Shown here: positions 1 through 7,275 of the stretch, piece by piece
Position numbering within the stretch: position 1 is the first letter of the stretch
How the letters are laid out: every line of letters starts with the position of its first letter
Source: Acutalibacter sp. 1XD8-36
GTDB lineage: Bacteria; Bacillota; Clostridia; Oscillospirales; Acutalibacteraceae
Direction of reading: 5' to 3'
Assembly: GCF_009917525.1 (NCBI RefSeq)
Contig: NZ_QZDU01000003.1
Location: 124,001 to 188,000 of the forward strand
Length of the DNA stretch: 64,000 bases
The notes under the pieces: generated by a model
Told to the model about the DNA's origin: nothing
The model's input: the letters and a program-made list of their open reading frames with translations, nothing else
The model's database searches: none
Translations under genes and position numbers: made by a program

Positions 1-1
1 T

Positions 2-280
2 ACCGTCACTGTGACCCATAAGGACGGCAGCACCAAGGACTTTACCTACGAGACCACCGAGGAAATGCTGGGGGCTGTCCTCCAGAAGGAGGGCCTTATT
101 GAGGGGGAGGACTCCCAGTACGGCCTGTTTGTAAAGGCTGTTGACGGCTATACCGCCGACGAGGGCAGCCAGGAGTGGTGGCGCCTGACGGTGGACGGAG
201 AGACGGCAATGACCGGCATTGACTCCACCCCTATTGAGGAGGGCAAAAGCTACGGCCTGGTGCTGACGGTGGGCTACTGA
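2..280 (+). CDS. DUF4430 domain protein, C-terminal part (5' end outside window)
   Basis: The open frame runs in from the left edge, so only the last 92 residues are seen; a GTG at base 11 is internal. The segment matches a DUF4430 (transcobalamin C-terminal-like) domain: a strand, a helix beginning around TEEMLGAVLQKEGLI, then a YTADEGSQEWWRLTVDG stretch and a final strand ending in VLTVGY. In the family this extracellular beta-grasp domain is found on secreted or anchored proteins, often next to ECF transporter S components. The stop codon overlaps the next start (TGATG), so it is translationally coupled to the S component. A role in capturing a corrinoid or similar ligand is only an inference from this pairing. 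Confidence 0.7.
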   Translation, partial: TVTVTHKDGSTKDFTYETTEEMLGAVLQKEGLIEGEDSQYGLFVKAVDGYTADEGSQEWWRLTVDGETAMTGIDSTPIEEGKSYGLVLTVGY

Positions 281-780
281 TGAACAAGCGCCTTTTATCC
301 ATGTGCGTCATGGCAATGATGGGTGTGCTGCTGACAGCGGGCAAGGAGGTAATGGCCTTTCTGCCCAACTTCGAGCCGGTGACCCTTTTAATTGTGCTGT
401 TCACCTTGAGCTTCGGGCCGGTGGCAATGGGGGCCGTCTGCGTGTTCCTGCTGCTGGAGGGGCTGCTGTACGGATTCGGGAGCTGGTGGGTGATGTACCT
501 TTACATATGGCCGCTGCTGGCGGCGCTCACCTGGGTTTTCAGGCGCATGGATAAGGCGTGGCAGTGGGCGGTGTTCGCGGGGCTGTATGGCCTGTGTTTC
601 GGGACGCTGTGCTCGCTGACGTACCTGCCTGTGGGCGGGGTGCGGATGATGTTTGCCTGGATTATAAGCGGGCTCCCCTTTGACTTTATGCACGCCGGCG
701 GCAATTTCCTGCTGATGCTGCTGTTGTACAGGCCGTTAAAAGGGGCTCTGGACAGGCTTAGGGGGGTGAGTGGGCTGTGA
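280..780 (+). CDS. ECF transporter S component-like membrane protein
   Basis: A 166-residue integral membrane protein with about five to six hydrophobic segments and short polar loops, the size and layout of substrate-binding (S) subunits of energy-coupling factor vitamin transporters. An N-terminal AMMGVLLTAGKEVMAFLPN segment and a later FGPVAMGAVCVFLLLEGLLYGFG stretch resemble the aromatic and glycine-rich helices of this family. The start codon shares one base with the DUF4430 stop. No ECF ATPases or T subunit are visible here, so if functional it would use a shared energising module encoded elsewhere (group II ECF). The ligand cannot be read from the sequence; cobalamin or a related cofactor is a guess from the DUF4430 neighbour. 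Confidence 0.7.
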   Translation: MNKRLLSMCVMAMMGVLLTAGKEVMAFLPNFEPVTLLIVLFTLSFGPVAMGAVCVFLLLEGLLYGFGSWWVMYLYIWPLLAALTWVFRRMDKAWQWAVFAGLYGLCFGTLCSLTYLPVGGVRMMFAWIISGLPFDFMHAGGNFLLMLLLYRPLKGALDRLRGVSGL

Positions 781-1304
781 GGTACTTTGCAAGATACTTT
801 ATAGATTTCGGGGCCATTGCCCTGGTGTATGCCCTGGTGCTTTTCAGGCGGTGGCGGGCCCGGGGCCGGGACGTGCTGGTGGTGCGCACGCTGATGTACG
901 CGTACCTCACATTAGTGCTCCTTGTCACATTGATGCCGGTGATAGCTTCGTTGCCATTTATGCTGAACCACCCCTATGAGCCCATGAACATGACGCCCTT
1001 TGTGGACGTTTTTGAGGGGCGGGGGGATTTTGTGAGGCAGGTGGCGCTAAACGTGGTTATGACTGCGCCCTTCGGGTTCCTGCTACCGCTGTGCAGGCGG
1101 GCGGGCTTTGGAAAGACGGTGCTGTGGTGCCTGCTCATGAGCCTTTCCATAGAGCTTATCCAGCCGCTCATGAGCGGAGGAAGGAGCTCCGACATTACGG
1201 ACATTATCACAAATACGGCCGGAGGGGCGATTGGGTACGGACTGCACGTCCTGTTCAGGCCGGTTACAGATTGGCTTTTGGAGCGCCTGAAAAAGGCTGA
1301 GTAA
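777..1304 (+). CDS. VanZ-like family membrane protein
   Basis: A 175-residue protein with four to five membrane segments. VanZ-family signatures are present: an NVVMTAPFGFLLPL segment, SLSIELIQ, and a C-terminal DITDIITNTAGGAIGYG motif. VanZ-like proteins are linked to teicoplanin and lipoglycopeptide tolerance in enterococci, but most chromosomal homologues have no known function, so no resistance role is claimed. The GTG start overlaps the preceding stop (GTGA), making this the third coupled gene of the left-edge operon. A bidirectional hairpin terminator follows within 10 bases. Confidence 0.8.
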   Translation: MRYFARYFIDFGAIALVYALVLFRRWRARGRDVLVVRTLMYAYLTLVLLVTLMPVIASLPFMLNHPYEPMNMTPFVDVFEGRGDFVRQVALNVVMTAPFGFLLPLCRRAGFGKTVLWCLLMSLSIELIQPLMSGGRSSDITDIITNTAGGAIGYGLHVLFRPVTDWLLERLKKAE

Positions 1305-1309
1305 AAAAA

Positions 1310-1336
1310 GAGCTGTCCCGGAAAATGGGACAGCTC
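1310..1336. terminator. Bidirectional rho-independent terminator
   Basis: A 10 bp perfect stem (GAGCTGTCCC / GGGACAGCTC) with a 7-base loop lies between two convergent operons. A seven-base A run before it gives a U tract on the minus strand, and the T-rich sequence after it serves the plus strand. Confidence 0.85.
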
Positions 1337-1348
1337 AATTCTTTGGTT

Positions 1349-1594
1349 TCAGCGCTTCATGCGCTCCATGACTATGCGGGCCATCTCGCCCACGTTCTTC
1401 ATGGAGGATATCTCGCCCATCTTGAACTTCATGCGGAACTCCCGCTCTACGGCGGAGATGAGGGTGATATGCTCCAGGCTGTCCCAGTCCTCGATGTCGT
1501 CGGCGGTGGTCTCGGGGTTGACACGGATGGAGCTATCGTCAAATACATCCTGGAATACCCGGTCGAGCCTTGCGAATACGTCTCTTGCGTCCAT
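1349..1594 (-). CDS. Acyl carrier protein of a surface acylation operon
   Basis: An 81-residue, mostly acidic four-helix protein with the phosphopantetheine attachment motif DSLEHI; Ser39 is the expected modified residue. A strong ribosome site (AAAGGAGG) lies 8 bases before the ATG. It is the last gene of a minus-strand operon with an MBOAT acyltransferase and a DHHW protein, so it is probably a dedicated carrier, comparable in logic to DltC of the D-alanylation pathway, rather than the fatty-acid synthase AcpP. No adenylation enzyme (DltA-like) is encoded beside it, so the loading enzyme and acyl group are unknown. The gene is followed directly by the 1310-1336 terminator. Confidence 0.85.
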   Translation of the reverse strand: MDARDVFARLDRVFQDVFDDSSIRVNPETTADDIEDWDSLEHITLISAVEREFRMKFKMGEISSMKNVGEMARIVMERMKR

Positions 1595-1619
1595 TATACA
1601 TGCCTCCTTTCAGTTTAGG

Positions 1620-3164
1620 TTAATCTACGGCACCGGCGGCGGGGGGAGCCGTGGTGGGGCCGGGCTGGGGGTATGGGTCGGTGACTGACTCACCGGCGTT
1701 CTGGTCGATGATGGCCTGGATGTAGTTTGCATTGTCACCAACCACAGAGAAGGCTGAGACTGTGAACACCACGTCGGTTATGCCCAGGTCACGAATCATG
1801 CTTACAAGGTTGCGCTCCATATACCGGATGTCGGCTACGTATATCTCGCCGAAGGAGCTGGTATAGAAGGGGACGGTGGCGTTGCCGTAGCTGTCCTTCA
1901 TAACTAAGAGCTTGCGGCCGTTCTGCACATCGGTGGTGATTTTGACAATATACTGGTCGCCGCCGAGATAGACAATATAGGGGTCCTCGGGGACCTCGGC
2001 ACCGAAGAGGTCGTCATCATCCCAGGAGAAGTTGAAGGCCTGGTCGTAGTAGACGGCGGAATAGGGGACGCCGGGGAGATAGTAGATAAAGTCCTCGGGG
2101 TCGCTGAGAAGGTCCGCGGATTTGGACCAGCTGTACATGGTGCCCATGGAGTTTTCAATCTTCTTGGAGGTATAGGTGGAGATGTCCGCAAAGGGTACTC
2201 CGGCGGCGTTGGCGAAGGCCTGGGCCGCGTAGTAGGCCCCCAGGGGCTGCCAGTGGTGGTCGGTGCGGCAATAGATTGGCTCTTCTGAGTGGGCGGAGAG
2301 GGCGCTGCAGATGTTCAGGGGCTTTATTGCAGGGTCGAGCTTCTGGTGGACGCTGTCGAAGCACTGGGACTGGTCGGCAACATACTCCTTATACTCCTCC
2401 GGGGTGTAGAACTGGCAGGGGAGGGGGGCGGGCATGGACCAGATGTTTACAGAGGGGTCCACCTTTTGGCGCAGATTATTTAGGGCCGAGGCGTAGGCGT
2501 CGCCGCTGCCCCCGGCGAACATCTCCATGCCCCGCCAGTGTCCGTCCTGCTTGATTATCATGATATTCTCGATGATATCCTTGCCCTCGACCTCTTGGTT
2601 GGGGAAGGGGTCGGCGGTGGGGCCGGGGTCGGGGTTGGCTGGGACGGCGTCCATACGGCGGCCCGCGGCGCCTGCGGGCAGAACAGTTCCGCTGCCTTCG
2701 CCAGCGGAACTATCGTTGTTCATGGGGACAGGGGTGGGCTCGGACGTTGGGTTATCGTCGGTTATTTTATTTATCTTGCCCACGAACTGCACGGAGTTGT
2801 CGGACTTGGGCAGGCCGAAAAGCCGCTTGAAGCTGTTGCCAAGGTTTTTAAAGCCGTCATGATTCGGGACGGTATCATCATAGTAGGTGGCAACCCCTGC
2901 GGTGAAGTCGCCGGAGAAGTAGCTCTCCAGGGTGAACTTTGGAAAGGCGGCCAGGTCGCGTTTTTCAATAAGGGACTTGGTGGAGCGGGGCAGCACCAGC
3001 AGGAGAACCGACGTTGTGGCGAAGGCCAGTACCAGTACCAGCAGGCAGAGGACGGACATGCGGCTGCTGAGGACACGGCGGCGGTCGGCCTTTTTGCGGC
3101 GGCGCGGCTGTGGGGGCGGCTGGGATGAGGGGTCGCGCATATGCTTTATCTCAGGGGTTTCCAT
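1620..3164 (-). CDS. DHHW family protein (AlgJ/AlgX-like SGNH acyltransferase)
   Basis: A protein of about 514 residues with a basic, proline-rich cytoplasmic N terminus, one transmembrane helix at roughly residues 35-60 and a long extracellular part. The family-defining DHHW motif is near residue 305, and a KDSYGN motif near residue 425 supplies the likely nucleophile serine of the SGNH fold. A low-complexity Pro/Gly/Thr linker near 140-195 and a Pro-rich tail flank the catalytic region. In alginate and teichoic acid modification, such proteins complete transfer of an acyl group passed across the membrane by an MBOAT protein. The ATG at 3164 has AAGGTG 6 bases upstream; a GTG at 3173 lies within that ribosome site and is less likely. 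Confidence 0.85.
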   Translation of the reverse strand: METPEIKHMRDPSSQPPPQPRRRKKADRRRVLSSRMSVLCLLVLVLAFATTSVLLLVLPRSTKSLIEKRDLAAFPKFTLESYFSGDFTAGVATYYDDTVPNHDGFKNLGNSFKRLFGLPKSDNSVQFVGKINKITDDNPTSEPTPVPMNNDSSAGEGSGTVLPAGAAGRRMDAVPANPDPGPTADPFPNQEVEGKDIIENIMIIKQDGHWRGMEMFAGGSGDAYASALNNLRQKVDPSVNIWSMPAPLPCQFYTPEEYKEYVADQSQCFDSVHQKLDPAIKPLNICSALSAHSEEPIYCRTDHHWQPLGAYYAAQAFANAAGVPFADISTYTSKKIENSMGTMYSWSKSADLLSDPEDFIYYLPGVPYSAVYYDQAFNFSWDDDDLFGAEVPEDPYIVYLGGDQYIVKITTDVQNGRKLLVMKDSYGNATVPFYTSSFGEIYVADIRYMERNLVSMIRDLGITDVVFTVSAFSVVGDNANYIQAIIDQNAGESVTDPYPQPGPTTAPPAAGAVD

Positions 3165-3200
3165 TAGAGTCACCTTGCTTTCATTATGGTATGGCTGGAG

Positions 3201-4622
3201 CTAGAAGCGCCAGTAGAGGAACACATTGTTGGTGGCGTCCACCAGCAGGATACTCACTATGGCTAAAAGGCCCATGCAGGCGATGAGGGAGCCTGCGCGC
3301 CCAGCTATATACAGGGAGTCCTGGGAGGACTCCAGGAAGAAGCTCTTGATTTTCGGCAGGAGGGGCAGGCTGCAGGCCACGGAGACGGCGATAAGGAAGA
3401 GGTTGTTCTGGAAAGAGGCCCAGGTGATGGGGTCGAAGAAGGGTGCCGCGCCGGTTATAGCTCCCACAGCGGTGATGTTTTTGAAGAACAGGCCGAGCTG
3501 GGAGAGGTCCTCAAAGTAGAAAATGCCGAAGCCGATGATTATGACAAGCTTGCTGTAGATATGCTTCCACCATAGGGGCCACTTTTTAATCCGCTTCTTG
3601 CCCAGCTTCTGCTCGAAGAATATAAAGCAGCCAAAGTATAGGCCCCAAATAATGTAGTTCCAGGCGGCGCCATGCCAGACGCCGGTGCAGAACCATACAA
3701 GGAAAAGGCTTATATACTTGCGGTTCTGACCGAAGATGGGCACATAGAGAAGGTAATCCCGGAAGAAGGAGCCAAGAGAGATATGCCAGCGCTGCCAGAA
3801 CTCCGCTATTGTCCGGCAGGCAAAGGGGTGGGTGAAGTTCTCGTCAAAGTGGAAGCCGAACATGCGGCCAAGGCCTATGGCTATGTCGGAGTAGCCGGAG
3901 AAGTCAAAGTAGACATAGAGGGAGTAGACTATCACCGTGTACCAGGTGCCGAGGAAGGAGAGGGTGGAGATGTCCTTGCCGAAGAAGGAGTCCACTATCA
4001 CCCAAAGGTTATTGGCAAGTACCACCTTCTTTGAGAGGCCGACTATCACCCTGAGGGCGCCGTCGCAGAGGTCCGTGGGGGTGACGGTGCGGGACTCAAT
4101 CTCCTCCTCCACCACGCTGTACCGCACGATGGGGCCGGCTATGAGCTGGGGGAAGAGGGAGAGGTACAGAAGAAAGCGGGAGTAGCGGGGCTGGACCTCC
4201 ACGGTCTCCCAGTAGCAGTCCAGGATATAGGATATGGCCTGGAAGGTGAAGAAGCTTATGCCTATGGGCATACGTATCTGGGGCACCGGCAGGGACAGGC
4301 CTGAGAGCCCGTTCAGGTTTTCCACAATAAAGCCGCTGTATTTGAATATCACCAGCAGGGCTATGTCAATTACAATGCCAAGGGCCACAGCGACTTTGTC
4401 TCTGCCGGTGCCCCGGTTTTTGCCGATAAGTATGCCTATGTACCAGTTGAGGAAGGAGCTGAATATGAGCAGGACAATCCATAGGGGCTCGCCCCAGGCG
4501 TAGAATATCAGGGAGAAGACTATGAGCACCACGTTTTTTGCGGGCAGGGTCTTCGCCAGGAAATAGCTTATGAAGCATAGGGGCAGGAATATGTAGATGA
4601 AGAAAAGGTCTGCAAATACCAA
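3201..4622 (-). CDS. MBOAT family O-acyltransferase (AlgI/PatA/DltB-like)
   Basis: A 473-residue polytopic membrane protein with about ten hydrophobic segments. MBOAT hallmarks are clear: FWQRWHISL with His280, and the catalytic-type VWHGAAWNYIIWG with His317. Family members move an acyl group, from a carrier protein or CoA, across the membrane to an extracellular polymer. Here the downstream DHHW protein and acyl carrier protein make a complete hand-off chain. The start is TTG with AGGAG 10 bases upstream; no better in-frame start is seen. The 16-base gap to the upstream TPM gene supports one transcript. The polymer and the acyl group (acetyl, alanyl or other) cannot be told from sequence. 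Confidence 0.9.
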   Translation of the reverse strand: MVFADLFFIYIFLPLCFISYFLAKTLPAKNVVLIVFSLIFYAWGEPLWIVLLIFSSFLNWYIGILIGKNRGTGRDKVAVALGIVIDIALLVIFKYSGFIVENLNGLSGLSLPVPQIRMPIGISFFTFQAISYILDCYWETVEVQPRYSRFLLYLSLFPQLIAGPIVRYSVVEEEIESRTVTPTDLCDGALRVIVGLSKKVVLANNLWVIVDSFFGKDISTLSFLGTWYTVIVYSLYVYFDFSGYSDIAIGLGRMFGFHFDENFTHPFACRTIAEFWQRWHISLGSFFRDYLLYVPIFGQNRKYISLFLVWFCTGVWHGAAWNYIIWGLYFGCFIFFEQKLGKKRIKKWPLWWKHIYSKLVIIIGFGIFYFEDLSQLGLFFKNITAVGAITGAAPFFDPITWASFQNNLFLIAVSVACSLPLLPKIKSFFLESSQDSLYIAGRAGSLIACMGLLAIVSILLVDATNNVFLYWRF

Positions 4623-4638
4623 ATGAGGTCAGCTCCTC

Positions 4639-5478
4639 TTATAGTTTTCGTATGCGGGAGGGGCCCTCGCTGCGCTGGGAGGACTTGACTATCATGGGCG
4701 TGCGGCTCTCCCGGTGGAGCACGGTGGTGCGGGGTGGGGTCACCAAAGGGCTGTGGCGATGGACCCTGCGGCGGGGGGCATACCTGCGGCGGCGCCCGCG
4801 GAATGCAAAGAATGCAATACAGACCGCGGCGGCGGGCAGGGATATAAGCAACCCCAAGGGAAGGGCCCCAAGGCCTTTCCCCTCCTCCTCAGGCTCCGGT
4901 TCTGCCAGGACCGGCTGGCCCTCTGGGGTATCGGTGAAGGCCTCGGCCTCCGCTGCCGCCTCGGTGATGAACTTTGAGACCCCGGCATCGTAGGCGCGGG
5001 CGGCGAAGTCCGGCTCCAGCTGGGCGTCGAGCATGGACTTGAGAAGGTCTGTGGTGAAGTGGGACTGAAGGCCGTCCCCTGCCGCGGCTACGTAGTCCTC
5101 GTCGGATATGGACAGGGCCAGGATAAGGCCACGGCCCTCGGTCCCTCCCACCTGCCAGGACTTCATCACCGAGCGTAGGTACTCTACCCGCTGGGTGTAG
5201 CCGGTCACAGGCAGGGTGTCCATTGTGAGGACAACGAGCTGGACAGAGCGGGAGCTGAGCCCGGCGTTTTTTGTGAGGATAAGGGATTTGGTCTCGCCGC
5301 TGAGCACGTTGGCTCCGTCGCTATAGTAGAAGTCGGCGCCGGGCTCGGGGATAGCAGGCCCGGACTCGGCGCGGGCGGTATTGGCTGCCCCACAATATAA
5401 AGACGATAAAAGAAACAGGAAGGTCACAAATAACAGGGAAAAAATCTTAGAAAATCTCAGCCTGGCGCTGCGCTCCAT
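4639..5478 (-). CDS. TPM domain membrane-anchored protein
   Basis: A 279-residue protein with a signal peptide or anchor (hydrophobic residues 12-32), an extracellular TPM domain at about 45-175 (FYYSDGANVLSGETKSLI near the start, RGLILALSISDEDYVAAAGDGLQ in the middle), an acidic linker, a second transmembrane helix near 205-228 and a basic Arg/His-rich tail. TPM domains occur in YgcG-like proteins and in the plant photosystem II repair protein TLP18.3, where acid phosphatase activity has been proposed; the bacterial role is unclear. It is the first gene of the acylation operon, directly after the promoter at 5527-5555. Confidence 0.8.
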   Translation of the reverse strand: MERSARLRFSKIFSLLFVTFLFLLSSLYCGAANTARAESGPAIPEPGADFYYSDGANVLSGETKSLILTKNAGLSSRSVQLVVLTMDTLPVTGYTQRVEYLRSVMKSWQVGGTEGRGLILALSISDEDYVAAAGDGLQSHFTTDLLKSMLDAQLEPDFAARAYDAGVSKFITEAAAEAEAFTDTPEGQPVLAEPEPEEEGKGLGALPLGLLISLPAAAVCIAFFAFRGRRRRYAPRRRVHRHSPLVTPPRTTVLHRESRTPMIVKSSQRSEGPSRIRKL

Positions 5479-5526
5479 AATACTCCTCCTGGAGGGACAA
5501 AATAAGGGGCAAATATCCCCCTATAT

Positions 5527-5555
5527 ATTCTAACCCGAAAAGGGAAGGGTGTCAA
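5527..5555 (-). promoter_or_regulatory. Sigma-A promoter of the acylation operon
   Basis: On the minus strand TTGACA and TAGAAT are separated by 17 bases, placing a start about 40 bases before the TPM gene and its AGGAGG ribosome site. Confidence 0.8.
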
Positions 5556-5556
5556 G

Positions 5557-5739
5557 CTACGATATATGGTGGAGGATATAGGGGTATGGGCAAGAGAAAG
5601 CTGCCGGGGAATACCCGGCAGCGGCGGTATTGAGGCTGACCCGCCGCAGGCCTCCCAGCCGGTTATCGGCGGTGGCGGTGCAGGCGGTCAGAAAAAGGCA
5701 TAGCAGCAGGAATACTGCCAGCAGCTTTGGGATAGACAT
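5557..5739 (-). CDS. Small putative lipoprotein
   Basis: A 60-residue frame with an ideal lipoprotein signal: hydrophobic LLAVFLLLCLFL followed by the lipobox LTAC (Cys20). AGGAGGAG sits 7 bases before the ATG, favouring translation. The mature part is only 40 residues with no recognisable domain. A strong hairpin at 5600-5622 lies inside the last third of the frame, so the C terminus is encoded by the probable operon terminator, which is unusual and may mean the gene is a truncated remnant. It is last in the metG-tatD-radical SAM transcription unit. Confidence 0.5.
   Translation of the reverse strand: MSIPKLLAVFLLLCLFLTACTATADNRLGGLRRVSLNTAAAGYSPAAFSCPYPYILHHIS
5600..5622 (-). terminator. 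Hairpin terminator inside the end of the small lipoprotein gene
   Basis: A 9 bp stem (GCTGCCGGG / CCCGGCAGC) with a short loop is followed on the minus strand by TTTCTCTT. It probably ends the metG operon. Confidence 0.6.
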
Positions 5740-5772
5740 GGGAAAACTCCTCCTACCCCTATAGTCTGGCCC

Positions 5773-6408
5773 CTATTCCCTGATATATTCCCGCACGAAG
5801 AAGTCCGCTCCGACGCTCTCGGCGACCTTCTGGCAGGCGTCGAGCTCCGCCTTGGGGAGGGTGCTCACGGCGGTCATGCGCACATGGGGCACGTTCAGGA
5901 CTGCTGTGCTTGTAAAGCGCAGGATGGCAGGGAAGGCCCTGAGACCGAAGCGGCTGTGGCAGAGCCTGTCATAACCCTCGGGGGTGCTGGCGTTGAGGCT
6001 TATTGAGACGGCGTCAACACGCCCGTCCAGGTCCAAGGCGGCGTTGCGGCCTGTTATGAGGTTTGCAAGGCCGTTGGTGTTTATGCGGATGAAGTGGGAG
6101 CCTGTGGAGCGTATCTGGTCGCAGAGCCACATCATGTCGTCCCAGCGGCAGGCGGGCTCGCCATAGCCGCAGAAGACTATCTCGGGGTATGTATTCAGAT
6201 CCCGGCGCTGCAGCTGGGCCCAGAACTCCTCCCTGGTGGGCTCCCCGCCCTGATACCAGAGGTTATTGGAGTAGAGGCTGCCGGAGCTGTTCTGCCTGAG
6301 GCAGAAGTCGCAGCGGTTGGGGCAAGAGTTTGTCATATTGATGTACAGGTTTACGCCGTATTCGTAGGTGGCGCTGGCTCCGTATAGCTGGCTAATGTGG
6401 TTTTCCAT
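5773..6408 (-). CDS. TatD-associated radical SAM protein
   Basis: A 211-residue protein with the radical SAM cluster motif CPNRCDFC (Cys29, Cys33, Cys36), which binds a 4Fe-4S cluster and S-adenosylmethionine. A GYGEP segment near residue 85 fits the SAM-binding region. It is shorter than most radical SAM enzymes, with no extra C-terminal cluster domain. A known family of short radical SAM proteins is found next to TatD hydrolases, and this one lies 35 bases after tatD on the same strand. Its substrate is unknown; the linkage suggests a joint role in nucleic acid or nucleotide repair, which is inference only. Confidence 0.85.
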   Translation of the reverse strand: MENHISQLYGASATYEYGVNLYINMTNSCPNRCDFCLRQNSSGSLYSNNLWYQGGEPTREEFWAQLQRRDLNTYPEIVFCGYGEPACRWDDMMWLCDQIRSTGSHFIRINTNGLANLITGRNAALDLDGRVDAVSISLNASTPEGYDRLCHSRFGLRAFPAILRFTSTAVLNVPHVRMTAVSTLPKAELDACQKVAESVGADFFVREYIRE

Positions 6409-6443
6409 ACAGATTATACTCCTATTGTGTTGCTCCTAAAGAT

Positions 6444-7274
6444 TTAGTATGCGTTGGGGCTTTGGGCCGTTACCCGGGGGATTCGGCCCTCAAGACGGAA
6501 GAGCCGCCGGATATTTTGGTTGGAGGCCTCCAGGACCTCCCGGGTGGTAATGCCCCGAAGCTCCGCGATTTTGGCGGCGGTATGGGGAATCATGCTGGAG
6601 TCGTTGCGGCGGCCCCTATGGGGCTCGGGGGCCATATAGGGGGCGTCGGTCTCCAAAAGCAGGCGGTCGAGGGGTATCCCGGCGGCTACCCGCAGGATTT
6701 TCTTGGCATTTTTAAAGGTGACCGCGCCGCCGATACCGATATACATGCCAAGGTCCAATATTTCCCGGGCCATCTCAAGGCTCCCGGAGAAGCAGTGCAG
6801 GACGCCCTGGGGACGGTACTCTCTGAGCAGCTCCAGCACGTCGGCGTGGGCGTCCCGGTCGTGGACGCATACCGGCAGGTCCAGCTCCTTTGCAAGGGAG
6901 AGCTGGGCGGCGAAGACCTCCCGCTGGCGCTCCCTTGGGGCGCAGTCCTCCCAGTGGTAGTCAAGGCCTATCTCGCCTACAGCCACGGCGTCACCCCGCT
7001 CCAGCCAGACCCTGAGGCACTGTAGCCAGTCCTCCGGCAGGCTGCCGTCTATCTCCTCGGGGTGTATGCCCACGGCGGCGAAGATATAGGGGTTAAGGTC
7101 GGAGAGGCCCACGGTGGAGGCGCAGGTGAGCAGGCGGGTGCCCATATTTATGACGCAGCGCACGCCGGACAGGGGGAGCTGCTTCTCTAAAAGCCAGGCC
7201 CTGTCCTCCTGGAAGGCGCTGTCGTCGTAGTGGGCGTGGGAGTCGTATATTTCAAAGTAATCCTCAGGGCCCAT
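6444..7274 (-). CDS. tatD: TatD family metal-dependent hydrolase
   Basis: A 276-residue amidohydrolase-fold protein of normal family length. Metal-binding motifs are visible: DSHAHYDD at residues 11-18, GEIGLDYHW in the middle, VCVHDRDAH, HCFSG, and ETDAPYMAPEPHRG near the C terminus. TatD enzymes are cytosolic metal-dependent 3'-5' exonucleases active on single-stranded DNA and RNA. The gene starts one base after the metG stop, so it is cotranscribed with it, an arrangement common in Bacillota. Confidence 0.92.
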   Translation of the reverse strand: MGPEDYFEIYDSHAHYDDSAFQEDRAWLLEKQLPLSGVRCVINMGTRLLTCASTVGLSDLNPYIFAAVGIHPEEIDGSLPEDWLQCLRVWLERGDAVAVGEIGLDYHWEDCAPRERQREVFAAQLSLAKELDLPVCVHDRDAHADVLELLREYRPQGVLHCFSGSLEMAREILDLGMYIGIGGAVTFKNAKKILRVAAGIPLDRLLLETDAPYMAPEPHRGRRNDSSMIPHTAAKIAELRGITTREVLEASNQNIRRLFRLEGRIPRVTAQSPNAY

Positions 7275-7275
7275 A

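Noticed and set aside
4652-4993. Plus-strand frame opposite the TPM gene
   Set aside because: It is a GC-rich shadow of the minus-strand gene, without ribosome site or recognisable domain.
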